Shown: positions 34,523 through 43,384 of the stretch, one piece after another
Numbering within the stretch: the first letter of the stretch is position 1
How the letters are laid out: every line of letters begins with the position of its first letter
Assembly: GCF_000378205.1 (NCBI RefSeq)
Contig: NZ_KB899408.1
Location: 185,797 to 249,796, forward strand
Reading direction: 5' to 3'
DNA from: Sediminispirochaeta bajacaliforniensis DSM 16054
Lineage (GTDB): Bacteria; Spirochaetota; Spirochaetia; DSM-16054; Sediminispirochaetaceae
DNA length: 64,000 nt
The notes under the pieces: generated by a model
The model's input: the letters and a program-made list of their open reading frames with translations, nothing else
What the model was told of the DNA's origin: nothing
Databases searched by the model: none
Made by a program: the position numbers and the translations under genes

Positions 34523-36223
34523 CTATAATGCATAGAGTTTAAAGGTCACCGTTGTTCCTATACCTATGTGGCTTTCAATGTCCACAAAGCAAGAGTCATC
34601 GTAGAAAAATTTTATACGTTTGATGACGTTTGTCAGACCGATGTGAGGATATGCGGCGTTTGGTTTGTCTCTTTTTATCTCCCGTAGCAATCGATTCGGT
34701 ATACCTGTACCATTGTCTTTAATGGTGATAAATAGATAACCATCATGCATTTCTGTTTGGATATCTATCGTACACGCTTCTTCCTTGTCGGAAAAACCGT
34801 GAATAATCGAATTCTCGACAATAGGCTGCAATAAAAGTGGAGGCATTCTACATGAAAGGCTTTTCTGGTCCGCATTGATAAGGAGCTGGAATTTGTTCGG
34901 AAATCTGAAATTTTGCATATCAACATAGCATTGGATAATTTCCAAATGGTCCTTCAAAGGTCGTAACTCTTCAGAGAAATCGAAAGAATTTCGTAGGAGC
35001 CTACTAAGCGTTATAATGGCTGTCTTAACTTCTTCGGGAGAACTGTAGGATACCATCCCCTTTATTGTCGCCAGCATATTGTAGAGAAAGTGCGGTTTGA
35101 TTTGTGCTTGCAGAAAGGCTATCTGGGCTTGATGCAGTAATCGTTCATTTTCCATGTTTCCATCCTGAAGCCGCTTGAGTTGTCTTACGAATTTATTAAA
35201 TTCATCCTGAAGTTCATGAAGGTCGTCTCTCTTTTTGAGGTCGATTTGCGCTTCAAGATTACCTTCTCCCACAATTTTCATTGTCGTTATAAGCTTGTTG
35301 ATTGGTTTTCTTAAACCGGAAGAAATAATCAAAGCCGTTATCATGCTGATAATAATACTGACAATAACAAGCCATGAAATTTTTTCTCGGAATTTTTCTT
35401 TCACTTCCAGTAAGAAGCTGTTTTGTACTTCGTAGTTCAGGATAAAGGAATTTTCGAGTATAGAATGAGAAAAGCTATAGGTAAAATCATTTTGATCAAC
35501 GGGTATATATTTTTTGCCTTCATCATATCTTACTCCACTGTAGATAATGAAATTTTTCTTGTTTGTTATGTTTATACTTGATTGAACACTTTTCCCTTGT
35601 TCGATGAGGCTTTGTAGTTTATTGCGATATACATCAATGATGATATAGCCGATGACTTGGTGCACAGTATTAAAGACTTTGACGGCAACTGAGAGACAGA
35701 TTGTATCACCGGATAAGCCTCTGTAAATCGAACTGAAAAAGAGATGGTCATTAAGGCTTGTCGATAGATTGTAAAGAATTCCCCAATTCTTATACAGATA
35801 AAGATTGGGGATGTAACCTGTCGAAATGTTATTTTCTGCAGAACGACTAATAAAATGGAGCTCCTCTGCTCCTTTTTTATAAAGCAGATACTGCTGGAGA
35901 ACTTCGCTTGTGAATATACCGTGTTTGCTTTCTCTCGGTTCTCCAAAAAAAGTTTTAACTTCTTCACTGGCCGCAAAATCATAGGCAAGATGCAGATATT
36001 CATTCATCATCGATTCAATTCGTTTAGCTATCTGGATGCTTCGCACTCTTTCTTCTTCACGAATAAAATTTCTCGATAGCGATGTATAGATATCATCGAA
36101 GACAATTGAAAAGAGTAACACCAACGAGACGGAGATAATGAAGTATATCAGTGAAAGCTTTAAAAAGTACCGCTTTGTATAAACAAGGCGGCGTATACGT
36201 AATAGTTTTATATCTACCTCCAA
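34523..36223 (-). CDS. YesM-type sensor histidine kinase
   Basis: A membrane sensor of about 566 residues. It has one N-terminal helix (LSLIYFIISVSLVLLF), an extracytoplasmic domain of about 230 residues, a second helix near 285-305, a HAMP domain, then the His_kinase domain (QIKPHFLYNMLATIKG with the phospho-His, and PLLLQPIVENSIIHG) and an HATPase with DNGTGI. The open frame begins at TTG 36223, but GGAGG overlaps that codon, and the best-spaced start-like codon is ATA 36211. There is no ATG or GTG before the first membrane helix. Last gene of the sugar ABC operon starting at 40.9 kb and partner of the YesN-type regulator. Confidence 0.9.
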   Translation of the reverse strand: MEVDIKLLRIRRLVYTKRYFLKLSLIYFIISVSLVLLFSIVFDDIYTSLSRNFIREEERVRSIQIAKRIESMMNEYLHLAYDFAASEEVKTFFGEPRESKHGIFTSEVLQQYLLYKKGAEELHFISRSAENNISTGYIPNLYLYKNWGILYNLSTSLNDHLFFSSIYRGLSGDTICLSVAVKVFNTVHQVIGYIIIDVYRNKLQSLIEQGKSVQSSINITNKKNFIIYSGVRYDEGKKYIPVDQNDFTYSFSHSILENSFILNYEVQNSFLLEVKEKFREKISWLVIVSIIISMITALIISSGLRKPINKLITTMKIVGEGNLEAQIDLKKRDDLHELQDEFNKFVRQLKRLQDGNMENERLLHQAQIAFLQAQIKPHFLYNMLATIKGMVSYSSPEEVKTAIITLSRLLRNSFDFSEELRPLKDHLEIIQCYVDMQNFRFPNKFQLLINADQKSLSCRMPPLLLQPIVENSIIHGFSDKEEACTIDIQTEMHDGYLFITIKDNGTGIPNRLLREIKRDKPNAAYPHIGLTNVIKRIKFFYDDSCFVDIESHIGIGTTVTFKLYAL

Positions 36224-36240
36224 ATAGTATGGACCTACGT

Positions 36241-36999
36241 TTACGAGTTCACAAAAAAATTCTTTTCATGTTTAAATTGAATTGGTGTCATACCTGTAAT
36301 GCTTTTAAAGACTACAGAGTAATATTTGTAATCGCTATACCCTACTAATTCCGCAATATCTTCAATGGTTTTATCAGTAGCTTTTAGATACTGTTGGCTA
36401 ATGCGTATTCGGTACAGATTGACAAATTGCGTAAAACGCATCTTCAGTTTGCAAACAAATAGTTTACTCAAATAACTTTGACTGATACCTAAATACTCAG
36501 CCACTTCATGAAGGCTTATTGGATTTTGGTAATGGTTTTCAACATATTCGTAGGCTTTTTTTATAAATCGATTACAATTAGATTGTAACTGAAGTTTTCT
36601 ATTTGGAGATTCGTGAAAATCGAATTGCTTGAACCTTCCTATGATTTTTATAAGTGCGCTTTGTAGTTCTTCAGGAATGATAGGCTTTAAGAGGTAGTCC
36701 GATACCCCATATTTTATTGCTGTGAGCGCAAAAGAGAAATCACTGAATCCGGAAATGAGAATAAACTCAATATGCCGTTCGATATCGCTGAGTTCTTTTA
36801 TGAGCTGTAATCCGTCTATAATCGGCATCTTGATATCGGTAATGAGAATGTGTGCATTATGTTTAATAAAGAGATCTTTTGCATCAGATCCGTTTTTTGC
36901 TAAGCCGACGATTGAGCAGCCATATGCTCCCCAATCGATGATATGCTCGAATTCTCGCAGAATATAGTATTCATCGTCGGCAATCACTACTTTGAACAT
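36241..36999 (-). CDS. YesN-type response regulator with AraC DNA-binding domain
   Basis: A 252-residue protein with a receiver domain (VVIADDEYYI; phospho-Asp in HILITDIKMPIIDG; SDYLLKPI) joined by a short linker to an AraC-type double helix-turn-helix (ISLHEVAEYLGISQSYLSKL and DIAELVGYSDYKYYSVVFKS, then GMTPIQF). It is shorter than many YesN proteins because the central spacer is small. It sits between the MBL-fold gene and the kinase in one minus-strand operon, and probably activates the transporter genes upstream of it in the same operon. Confidence 0.93.
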   Translation of the reverse strand: MFKVVIADDEYYILREFEHIIDWGAYGCSIVGLAKNGSDAKDLFIKHNAHILITDIKMPIIDGLQLIKELSDIERHIEFILISGFSDFSFALTAIKYGVSDYLLKPIIPEELQSALIKIIGRFKQFDFHESPNRKLQLQSNCNRFIKKAYEYVENHYQNPISLHEVAEYLGISQSYLSKLFVCKLKMRFTQFVNLYRIRISQQYLKATDKTIEDIAELVGYSDYKYYSVVFKSITGMTPIQFKHEKNFFVNS

Positions 37000-37011
37000 G
37001 TGGAAACCTAT

Positions 37012-37701
37012 TTACACTCCTTCCGTCTCTGCAAATCGATATCCGTGACGTTTGATTAAATCGATAAAATCACTTTCCAGATGCATACAAACGATACGGT
37101 TCCTTACTGCTCTCGGAAATATAGCGTTCAACCTTTCAAGTGTTCCATGCGAGGGGTTGTCTCCATAGGCTTCGGTAACATCTTGATAGATTGTGCCAAC
37201 CGTCCCGGAAAAAAACTTTTCTACCACGGTATCTGGTATTGTAGCAGCGTCTCCGCTGAAATACATAGTCTCATCTCCGGCATGTATGATGTAGCCATAG
37301 CTATCTATATGAGGCGAGTGCACTACTTTCTGGGGAAAGGCTTGTATGGGATTGGGTTCGGTAAGCGAGGGTATCAGGTCGTACTCATCACTCGGAATAC
37401 CGGTCAATGTCAAAAGGCTGCGAACAGTGTGCTGGGGAAAGATCAGAAGCGGCTTCATACGCAGTTTGTTATAAGCATATGAAATGAGCATAGGCAGGCT
37501 ACCGATGTGATCAGCATGAAGATGCGTAATGATAATAATCAGCTTTTTTGCTTCAAGAAACGGTTGTAGATCGATAATCCGGGAGAATGTGGTAAAACCG
37601 CAATCCAAGAGATAAAAGGTGTCATGGTGTAGAAAATATGCGTTTGTATTCCCCCATTTGGGGTTGTATCCGCTACCGTAACCGAAAAACTTTAATTCCA
37701 T
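37012..37701 (-). CDS. Metallo-beta-lactamase-fold hydrolase
   Basis: A 229-residue cytoplasmic protein. THLHADHIGSLP is the metal-binding HxHxDH motif, with FSGDA and a late MHLESDF providing further ligands. It resembles the compact RNase Z/phosphodiesterase-like branch rather than lactamases. It lies within the sugar ABC operon between the second permease (9 nt away) and the response regulator (12 nt away). The substrate is unknown; a phosphoester or lactone derived from the transported sugar is possible. Confidence 0.85.
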   Translation of the reverse strand: MELKFFGYGSGYNPKWGNTNAYFLHHDTFYLLDCGFTTFSRIIDLQPFLEAKKLIIIITHLHADHIGSLPMLISYAYNKLRMKPLLIFPQHTVRSLLTLTGIPSDEYDLIPSLTEPNPIQAFPQKVVHSPHIDSYGYIIHAGDETMYFSGDAATIPDTVVEKFFSGTVGTIYQDVTEAYGDNPSHGTLERLNAIFPRAVRNRIVCMHLESDFIDLIKRHGYRFAETEGV

Positions 37702-37710
37702 AGGTCCCTT

Positions 37711-38520
37711 CTATTTAATTCCAGAGCTTACAAAGCTATTGATAAACTGCTTTTGAAAAAATAAAAATGCCGTAAGCAACGGAAAGATGATAATGAATGT
37801 TGCTGCACAGACATTCGACCACTGCATTACCGCCTCTTTTGATTTTGCAAAAATAGCCAGCCCTACAGTGAGTGGTCTGTTGTTGACGGAATTTGTTACG
37901 ATCACCGGCCAAAGATAGTTATTCCAGTGGTAGCTGATAGAGACAAGGCCGAAAGAGACGTAGGCTGGTTTTGCGCATGGTACATACACCTTCCAGATAG
38001 TCTGCATGAGATTACATCCATCGATTTTTGAAGCATCGGACAGAGCGATTGGTATGGTTTTGAAGCTTTGACGAAGAAGCAGTATGCCGAAGGCGCTGCA
38101 GTAAAAAGGAATCATGATAGCCAGCTTTGTATCGATGAGTCCCAATGAAGATATTGTTGAATAGTTCGGCATGATAAGTACATCATTTGGAATGATGATC
38201 TGTACAAAGATAAGAAAAAAGACAAGTTTTTCAAACCTGAAATTCATGACACTGAGGGCAAAGGCTGCAAGGGTCACCGTTATACACTGCACGCAAAAAA
38301 TACCTGCAACAATCATAATGGTATTTGCATAATATCTGCCGAAAGGTGCAGCAGATAGAATGTAGATAATATTCTGCAATGAAAAGGGAGTTTTGGGGAT
38401 GATGGACATATAATATGATGGTTCGGTAAAGGTGGTAACGATTAGCCAGATCAGGGGAATAAGCCATAAGAGTGCGAATGCCGATGCCAATATGAAAAAT
38501 ACTATACGTTTAAGCTGCAT
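37711..38520 (-). CDS. Sugar ABC transporter permease (MalG/UgpE-type)
   Basis: A 269-residue permease with six predicted helices and the loop SDASKIDGCNLMQTIWKVYV. ATG 38520, with GGAGAG upstream, is preferred over the open extension to 38586, which would overlap the preceding gene. It pairs with the 38534-39451 product. Confidence 0.92.
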   Translation of the reverse strand: MQLKRIVFFILASAFALLWLIPLIWLIVTTFTEPSYYMSIIPKTPFSLQNIIYILSAAPFGRYYANTIMIVAGIFCVQCITVTLAAFALSVMNFRFEKLVFFLIFVQIIIPNDVLIMPNYSTISSLGLIDTKLAIMIPFYCSAFGILLLRQSFKTIPIALSDASKIDGCNLMQTIWKVYVPCAKPAYVSFGLVSISYHWNNYLWPVIVTNSVNNRPLTVGLAIFAKSKEAVMQWSNVCAATFIIIFPLLTAFLFFQKQFINSFVSSGIK

Positions 38521-38533
38521 GGAAGGACTCTCC

Positions 38534-39451
38534 TTAATTGTAGTGTATCCGGCTGTCCGCAGTGAAAAATTGAAGTGATGCTGCAATAAGCATGATGATC
38601 AATAGTATGACCGTAAGTGTTGATGCAATTCCTTGATTGAAGTAGGTAAAGCCGTTTTGATAAATGAAATACAGAAGAGTCGTACTGGAGTTGTTGGGCA
38701 TTCCTTCTGTCATCATCGCAATATGGTCAACAAGTTTAAAAGAGTCTGTGAGCGCTATTGTTGATACGAAAATTGTTGTTGGCATGAGTAGTGGAAACGT
38801 CAATTTCCAGAATATAGTGAACTTTCGTGCTCCATCTATTCTTGCCGCCTCGTACATCTCCGTTGAGATATTCTGTAAACCGGACAAGAAGAAGATCATG
38901 AGAAATCCAGCTTCTTTCCAATTGTAGACGACAGAGAGTGCGGGAAGAACGGTATCCGACCTCTGTAAGAAAATTTGTCCGGGGAGTCCGAATGATTTGA
39001 GTAACTGATCGAGAAGACCGGCATCCGGCATGTAAATAAACATCCAGATACTAGCAACGGCAATCATGGGCATAACCACAGGAGAAAAAAAGGAAACACG
39101 AAAGAGACCTGTTAATTTGTGCCGCATATTTAATAAGAGAGCGAGAGCCAGACCCAGCACCATGCTTGGGATAACAGTCAGTAATGAAAAGAGCACGGTG
39201 TTTCCCATCACCTTCCAAAACAGAGGATCGGAAAACAAATATGTATAGTTGTCCAAACCAATGAAAATAGGTTTCTTCATGCCTAATTGAAGGTCCATCA
39301 GGCTAAGATAAAAGCTTTTTACAATAGGAATAAGTGTAAACATCGTGAGGAAGATTAAAGAGGGCGCAAGTAACAAACATGCTATCCCGTCGCGTTTCCA
39401 ACTTTGTTTCCTTTTTTTTGTTTGTTGTGATGTGAGGGCTCTATTTTTCAC
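38534..39451 (-). CDS. Sugar ABC transporter permease (MalF/UgpA-type)
   Basis: A 305-residue permease with loop YEAARIDGARKFTIFWKLTF. The frame is open to 39502, but that part is the terminator hairpin. GTG 39451, 8 nt after AAGGA, is the better start and gives the usual charged N-terminus before the first helix (IACLLLAPSLIFLTMF). It follows the binding-protein gene after an attenuating hairpin. Confidence 0.9.
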   Translation of the reverse strand: MKNRALTSQQTKKRKQSWKRDGIACLLLAPSLIFLTMFTLIPIVKSFYLSLMDLQLGMKKPIFIGLDNYTYLFSDPLFWKVMGNTVLFSLLTVIPSMVLGLALALLLNMRHKLTGLFRVSFFSPVVMPMIAVASIWMFIYMPDAGLLDQLLKSFGLPGQIFLQRSDTVLPALSVVYNWKEAGFLMIFFLSGLQNISTEMYEAARIDGARKFTIFWKLTFPLLMPTTIFVSTIALTDSFKLVDHIAMMTEGMPNNSSTTLLYFIYQNGFTYFNQGIASTLTVILLIIMLIAASLQFFTADSRIHYN

Positions 39452-39483
39452 CAGTCGGTCCTTTTTCGGAAAGCTATAAACAG

Positions 39484-39515
39484 AAAATACGGCCATATCC
39501 ATACAGCCGTATTTT
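39484..39515 (-). terminator. Attenuating terminator between binding-protein and permease genes
   Basis: A perfect 10-bp stem (AAAATACGGC with GCCGTATTTT) ending in a T-tract on the minus strand, 17 nt after the binding-protein stop. Read-through would supply the permease and regulator genes. Confidence 0.75.
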
Positions 39516-39531
39516 TCAAAATAAAGAATTT

Positions 39532-40881
39532 CTACTGGAATCGCTTTAGCACTTGACTAGCTTCTGCCTGGGCTTTATCCAGGGCCTCTTTGGCCGTAAG
39601 ATCACCAATGATCGCGGCTTGATAATTGTCGTTGAAGATTCTCCAGATTCTTGCAGAGTCGTATGTTGTCAACTCCGGCTTTGCATATTTGAGCTGCTCT
39701 TTCGCTACTTCCGCCTGAGGAAGCTCGCCGTAGTAATTTTTCATGATGGAGGTTTCAAAGGATGATGCCCGTGGTGCTACGTAACCGGTATCGATGTTCC
39801 ACTGCGCCAGTCGTTCAGGAGAGGTTGCAAAACGAATGAATTTCCATGCAGCTTCCTGACGTTCTCTCGAAATCCCTTTGGTGATGTAGAAATTTCCACC
39901 ACCGGTTGGAGCCCCATAGCGTTTGTTCCCCGGCATGAAACCTGTTCCGAAATCAAAGGTTGCATTCTTTGAAATGTTCGCCAAGTTCCCCGTTGTATGG
40001 TAAATAATTCCATATTTGCCTTCAATAAAGGCCCCCGGCAGGTCAGTCCATTGTACGATTCCTTTGGGCATCACTTCATACTTTTGCTGAAGATCAATTT
40101 GAAACTGTAACGCTTCAATATTTTCAGGAGTATTGAAAAAAACCTTCTTTCCATCGTCTGACATAAGGTTTTCGCCGTTTTTACTGTTTTCCAGGCAGAA
40201 TCCACCGAATTGCCATTGTGCCGACCCCGACTGCTGGGCAAGCCCAACCCCCCAGCGAATGACATTTCCTGCAGCATCTTTCTTTACGAGCTTTTGAGAA
40301 TATGCAACAAGTTCGTCCCAGTTTTTGGGTGGTGTTTCCGGGTCAAGTCCGGCCTCCTTAAAGGCGTCCTTGTTGTAATAGATAATTTGTGTACTTCTTT
40401 GAAACGGAATGCTCCAGATTTTCCCATCCACAAATGAGTCTTCCATAAATCCCGGTAAAAAATCATTTATGTACTCATCTCCACCGTCCATGGCAATAAG
40501 ATCATCGAGGGGGATAATGGAATCGGAGGAAACTAAAGAAAAGCGCTGTGTTGCCAAGCTCAAGAATAAATCCGGAGGAGTGTTTCCCTGAATTGCCGTC
40601 TGGATTTTTACGACAGTATCGTCGTAATTCCCCGTATATATTGGTTCGACAACGATGGTGGGGTTGACACTATGAAAATCAGATGCCAACTTTTCAATAA
40701 GCTTTGTTAGCGGTCCTCCAACCTGCACCGGGTAAAACATTTGCAGGACAATGACGTCTTCTTCGCCATTTGAGGATTTTGCCGTTCCCGAATTCTCTTG
40801 GTCCCCTCCTGCCCAAATCATGCCGGCCGAAGCGATCAGCACAATAAAGGCAGCAAGTATGTTTCTTGTTGAACGTTTCAT
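39532..40881 (-). CDS. Extracellular solute-binding protein, family 1 (UgpB-like)
   Basis: A 449-residue exported binding protein. The signal peptide ends near MIWAGG. The mature part contains VVKIQTAIQGNTPPDLFLSL, FQRSTQIIYYNKDAFKEAGL and WTDLPGAFIEGKYGI, as in UgpB-class glycerol-phosphate or sugar binders. ATG 40881, 5 nt after GGAAGGAG, is preferred to the upstream GTG 40887. First gene of a six-gene minus-strand operon with two permeases, an MBL-fold protein and a YesN/YesM pair. No ATPase gene is present. Confidence 0.93.
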   Translation of the reverse strand: MKRSTRNILAAFIVLIASAGMIWAGGDQENSGTAKSSNGEEDVIVLQMFYPVQVGGPLTKLIEKLASDFHSVNPTIVVEPIYTGNYDDTVVKIQTAIQGNTPPDLFLSLATQRFSLVSSDSIIPLDDLIAMDGGDEYINDFLPGFMEDSFVDGKIWSIPFQRSTQIIYYNKDAFKEAGLDPETPPKNWDELVAYSQKLVKKDAAGNVIRWGVGLAQQSGSAQWQFGGFCLENSKNGENLMSDDGKKVFFNTPENIEALQFQIDLQQKYEVMPKGIVQWTDLPGAFIEGKYGIIYHTTGNLANISKNATFDFGTGFMPGNKRYGAPTGGGNFYITKGISRERQEAAWKFIRFATSPERLAQWNIDTGYVAPRASSFETSIMKNYYGELPQAEVAKEQLKYAKPELTTYDSARIWRIFNDNYQAAIIGDLTAKEALDKAQAEASQVLKRFQ

Positions 40882-41075
40882 AAACACTCCTTCCTAATTG
40901 TTATTTCTTTGATGGTAAGCGAGCTTTTTTCAGCGCACAACTTAGATAACTGGCAAGAATATCTAAAAAACAGCACAGCTCTATATCGAATTCTTCTCGC
41001 TGCATAATCGGAAAACGGAGGGACGTATGATACTATCGGTATTTCCTGAGAGGGGCATATTGTTGTGTTCTTCAA

Positions 41076-41693
41076 TTATCGGGTCTGCTGCATGCGCCGT
41101 TTGAGCACTGGATTGATCAACGCCGGTATTGCGGCAATGAGGCTTATCGGAATAATCGATAGGAGCATAACAATTTCATATACAAGCGTGCTATTAGCAT
41201 ATTTCTTGCCTCGGAGCCGCGAAATGAAAGCACTCAGTGGCAGTCCGCAGATATTGCTGTACATCATCACAGTGATTGCAGAAAGAATCATAGTGCTTTT
41301 CTTTTTTCCATAGCTACGGAGAAGCACCTGAGAAGCCTCGAAATTAGGCTTCCCCAAACTATCGGCATAGTGTTGGGCACAGAAAATTGTCTTGCTTTCG
41401 CTTTCGGAGACAAATTCATTGCCGGCAGAGAGCATCGCATGAATTTCCTGCTTCGACATTCCCTGTTCCAGCGCCATTTTCGTATGTGCATAGGAACAAA
41501 TTGCACAACCATTCACTTCGGTAACCGCCAGCATAGGCCGCTTCCGAAGATCGTTGGAAATAATCTGGGCTTTCTTGTTGCGGATGAGATAAAACACGGT
41601 CGGATAGAGTTTTATACTCGACGAAAAAAGTTCGCTGATACCATAGCGGTGCCGAAATAACCGTTTGTGGGATTCGGCTTTCATCTGCTTCAT
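41076..41693 (-). CDS. AhpD-like (carboxymuconolactone decarboxylase family) protein with C-terminal membrane helices
   Basis: A 205-residue protein. The N-terminal part carries the redox motif GCAICSYAHTKMALEQG (CxxC followed by His three residues later), as in AhpD-type peroxidase partners. The C-terminal third adds one or two hydrophobic helices (IVMLLSIIPISLIAAIPAL), which is unusual for the family and suggests membrane attachment. AGGAAA precedes the ATG. It lies upstream of and parallel to the sugar operon, and a full-length dispersed repeat sits just 5' of it. Confidence 0.75.
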   Translation of the reverse strand: MKQMKAESHKRLFRHRYGISELFSSSIKLYPTVFYLIRNKKAQIISNDLRKRPMLAVTEVNGCAICSYAHTKMALEQGMSKQEIHAMLSAGNEFVSESESKTIFCAQHYADSLGKPNFEASQVLLRSYGKKKSTMILSAITVMMYSNICGLPLSAFISRLRGKKYANSTLVYEIVMLLSIIPISLIAAIPALINPVLKRRMQQTR

Positions 41694-41703
41694 TTTTATT
41701 TCC

Positions 41704-41851
41704 TACTGTTCCGAATCCTGGTGGCTGGAGGGCCGTAATTCCTTTTCCTGCAGCCAACTAAAAGCTGTACTATGAAAAAAACAAGCGCCGGTATGAAAAT
41801 AAGTATTTCACCGGTAAAACGGCATGCACACCACCAGGATTCCAATCTCTA
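41704..41851 (+). repeat. Dispersed TIR element, full length 148 bp (copy 4)
   Basis: The left end TA then CTGTTCCGAATCCTGGTGGC and the right end CCACCAGGATTCC, slightly degraded, then TA. Its inner right part (ACCGGTAAAACGGCATGCAC) resembles that of copies 5 and 7. Confidence 0.82.
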
Positions 41852-41959
41852 CAAAAGGTTTAGCATTTGATCGGACTAATGTCGAGATGTTAAACAAAAG
41901 CAAAGAGCTGCACCCGGAGGAGGCTCTCAAATCCTGACCTCCGAGCACTATACGGCGAC

Positions 41960-42682
41960 TTAAAATTCTGCGGCAAAATCTTGACAAACTTTATCAATGA
42001 CAGGAGGAAAAAGATCCAACAATGCCTGAGGGTTATAAACGCCGGCGACAACAGCAGTCGATTTCTTACTCTGTTCGTAAAAAGATTTTGCGAAGAGCAT
42101 TTTTCCTGCCTTGTCGGTGATTGTAATATTCATTCTCACACCTGCACCTAATGTTCCGTTTTTTTCAATACCGGTGAGCACAAGCTTACTAAAGGTAAAG
42201 TTGACATAGACCAGTCCGTTTGCCCCTGTTTCTTTGCTCAACTGTGCGGCAAATGATGCATCGTTATGGGTAAGAATTTTATAGCCATCGGCTTTGATAA
42301 ATTCTCCTTCGTTTTCAAGCTGGCTTTCGGACTTTGACACATATACCGAGGATTCGACAATCGATTCCTTTTCAACAAGCTTTACCGGTGCCGTTGAGAA
42401 GGCGGTTAAGAGACTTTTCTCCGCATCATTTACCAAGATGTCGGCTCTGGAAAGCAGTGTGCTTACCGTTTCGTTTTTCGCTTTGTTTATGGTTTTGCTA
42501 AGAAAATTGTCCAGAAGGCCAGAATTGCTTTTCTCTTCGCGGTACCAGCCGATCTCACTGTTTGAGTAAACAGTTATGACTGCAAGCGGGGAAACAGCCG
42601 CCGGGTCTTTGATGGTGCTGAGCGACGAACAACTCGAAAACAGGATTGCGGCTAAAAGGGCAAAAAACAGATTCCTTTTCAT
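41960..42682 (-). CDS. Predicted lipoprotein of unknown function
   Basis: A 240-residue protein with lipobox ILFSSC after a short signal peptide. The mature part has LSTIKDPAAVSPLAVITVYSN near the N-terminus and LSKETGANGLVYVNFTFSKL in the centre, a layout seen in small outer-envelope lipoproteins of spirochaetes. No family is recognised. ATG 42682 has GGAG 6 nt upstream; the frame is open further upstream, through a repeat end, and is not believed there. The 109 nt between its stop and copy 4 hold nothing I can name. Confidence 0.7.
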   Translation of the reverse strand: MKRNLFFALLAAILFSSCSSLSTIKDPAAVSPLAVITVYSNSEIGWYREEKSNSGLLDNFLSKTINKAKNETVSTLLSRADILVNDAEKSLLTAFSTAPVKLVEKESIVESSVYVSKSESQLENEGEFIKADGYKILTHNDASFAAQLSKETGANGLVYVNFTFSKLVLTGIEKNGTLGAGVRMNITITDKAGKMLFAKSFYEQSKKSTAVVAGVYNPQALLDLFPPVIDKVCQDFAAEF

Positions 42683-42724
42683 TTTAATCTCCATTTTGTA
42701 TGATATTGAGCGATAATATACTTT

Positions 42725-42754
42725 TTTATTTTGGTATGGCAATACCAAAATAAA
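42725..42754. promoter_or_regulatory. Perfect 13-bp inverted repeat upstream of the lipoprotein gene
   Basis: TTTATTTTGGTAT, loop GGCA, ATACCAAAATAAA. It lies 43-72 nt upstream of the lipoprotein start and may be an operator or a short AT-rich hairpin. Confidence 0.5.
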
Positions 42755-42774
42755 GGCCATGCTGTGGGTAAAAA

Positions 42775-42827
42775 GCAAGAATTTTACCGACAGAGGGGCA
42801 TGTGCATCACCAGGATTCGGAACACTA
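42775..42827 (+). repeat. Dispersed TIR element, solitary right end (copy 5)
   Basis: CATCACCAGGATTCGGAACAC then TA at 42826-42827, preceded by about 30 nt similar to the inner right part of copy 4. The left end is absent; where it would fall is the start of the lipoprotein gene. Confidence 0.75.
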
Positions 42828-42873
42828 CACTTTTTGTGCAAGATGATGTACAAACAATTTGAGAGGTCATGTC

Positions 42874-43338
42874 ATGATACGCAAAATTGAAGCCAAGGAT
42901 CGAGATACATATATTGTCATGTCGAGGCAGTTCTACCGCTCCGATGCCGTGTTGCATGACATCCCCGATGCACATTTCCACAAGACGTTTGATGTGATCA
43001 TTGGTGGGAGCCCCTATGCTGATGCCTATATCTTTGAGGTGGAACAGCAGGTTGTAGGTTATGCCTTACTCTCCTTTACCTATTCCAACGAGGCCGGCGG
43101 CCTTGTTCTCCTGATCGAAGAGGTCTACATCCTTCCGGAGTATCAAAAGCAGGGTTTGGGAAAGGAGTTCCTGGCTTTTGTCGAGGCGCATTACCGCGGC
43201 GATGTGGCCTTGATCCGTCTGGAGGTGGAAAAGTCGAACAGGGTTGCCTTGCAGCTCTACAAGAAGGTTGGTTTTACAAAAGTCGACTATATTCAATTAT
43301 ACAAGAAAACCGCCAAGATAAAGCCTCATCGCGAGTAG
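42874..43338 (+). CDS. GNAT-family N-acetyltransferase
   Basis: A 154-residue acetyl-CoA-dependent acetyltransferase. The acetyl-CoA-binding loop is LPEYQKQGLGKEFLAF, preceded by the strand VLLIEEVYI and followed by RLEVEKSNRVALQLYKKVGF, all standard for GNAT. ATG 42874 (MIRKIEA) has a GAGAGG site. It is a single gene between two repeat ends. The substrate (small molecule or protein N-terminus) is unknown. Confidence 0.88.
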   Translation: MIRKIEAKDRDTYIVMSRQFYRSDAVLHDIPDAHFHKTFDVIIGGSPYADAYIFEVEQQVVGYALLSFTYSNEAGGLVLLIEEVYILPEYQKQGLGKEFLAFVEAHYRGDVALIRLEVEKSNRVALQLYKKVGFTKVDYIQLYKKTAKIKPHRE

Positions 43339-43355
43339 TGCCTCTTTTTCTATTC

Positions 43356-43380
43356 TATCAGTGTTCTGAATCCTGGTGGT
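43356..43380 (+). repeat. Dispersed TIR element, solitary left end (copy 6)
   Basis: GTGTTCTGAATCCTGGTGG in the short gap between the GNAT and GntR stops, ending 5 nt from the GntR stop. No right end is found. Confidence 0.7.
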
Positions 43381-43384
43381 CCTG

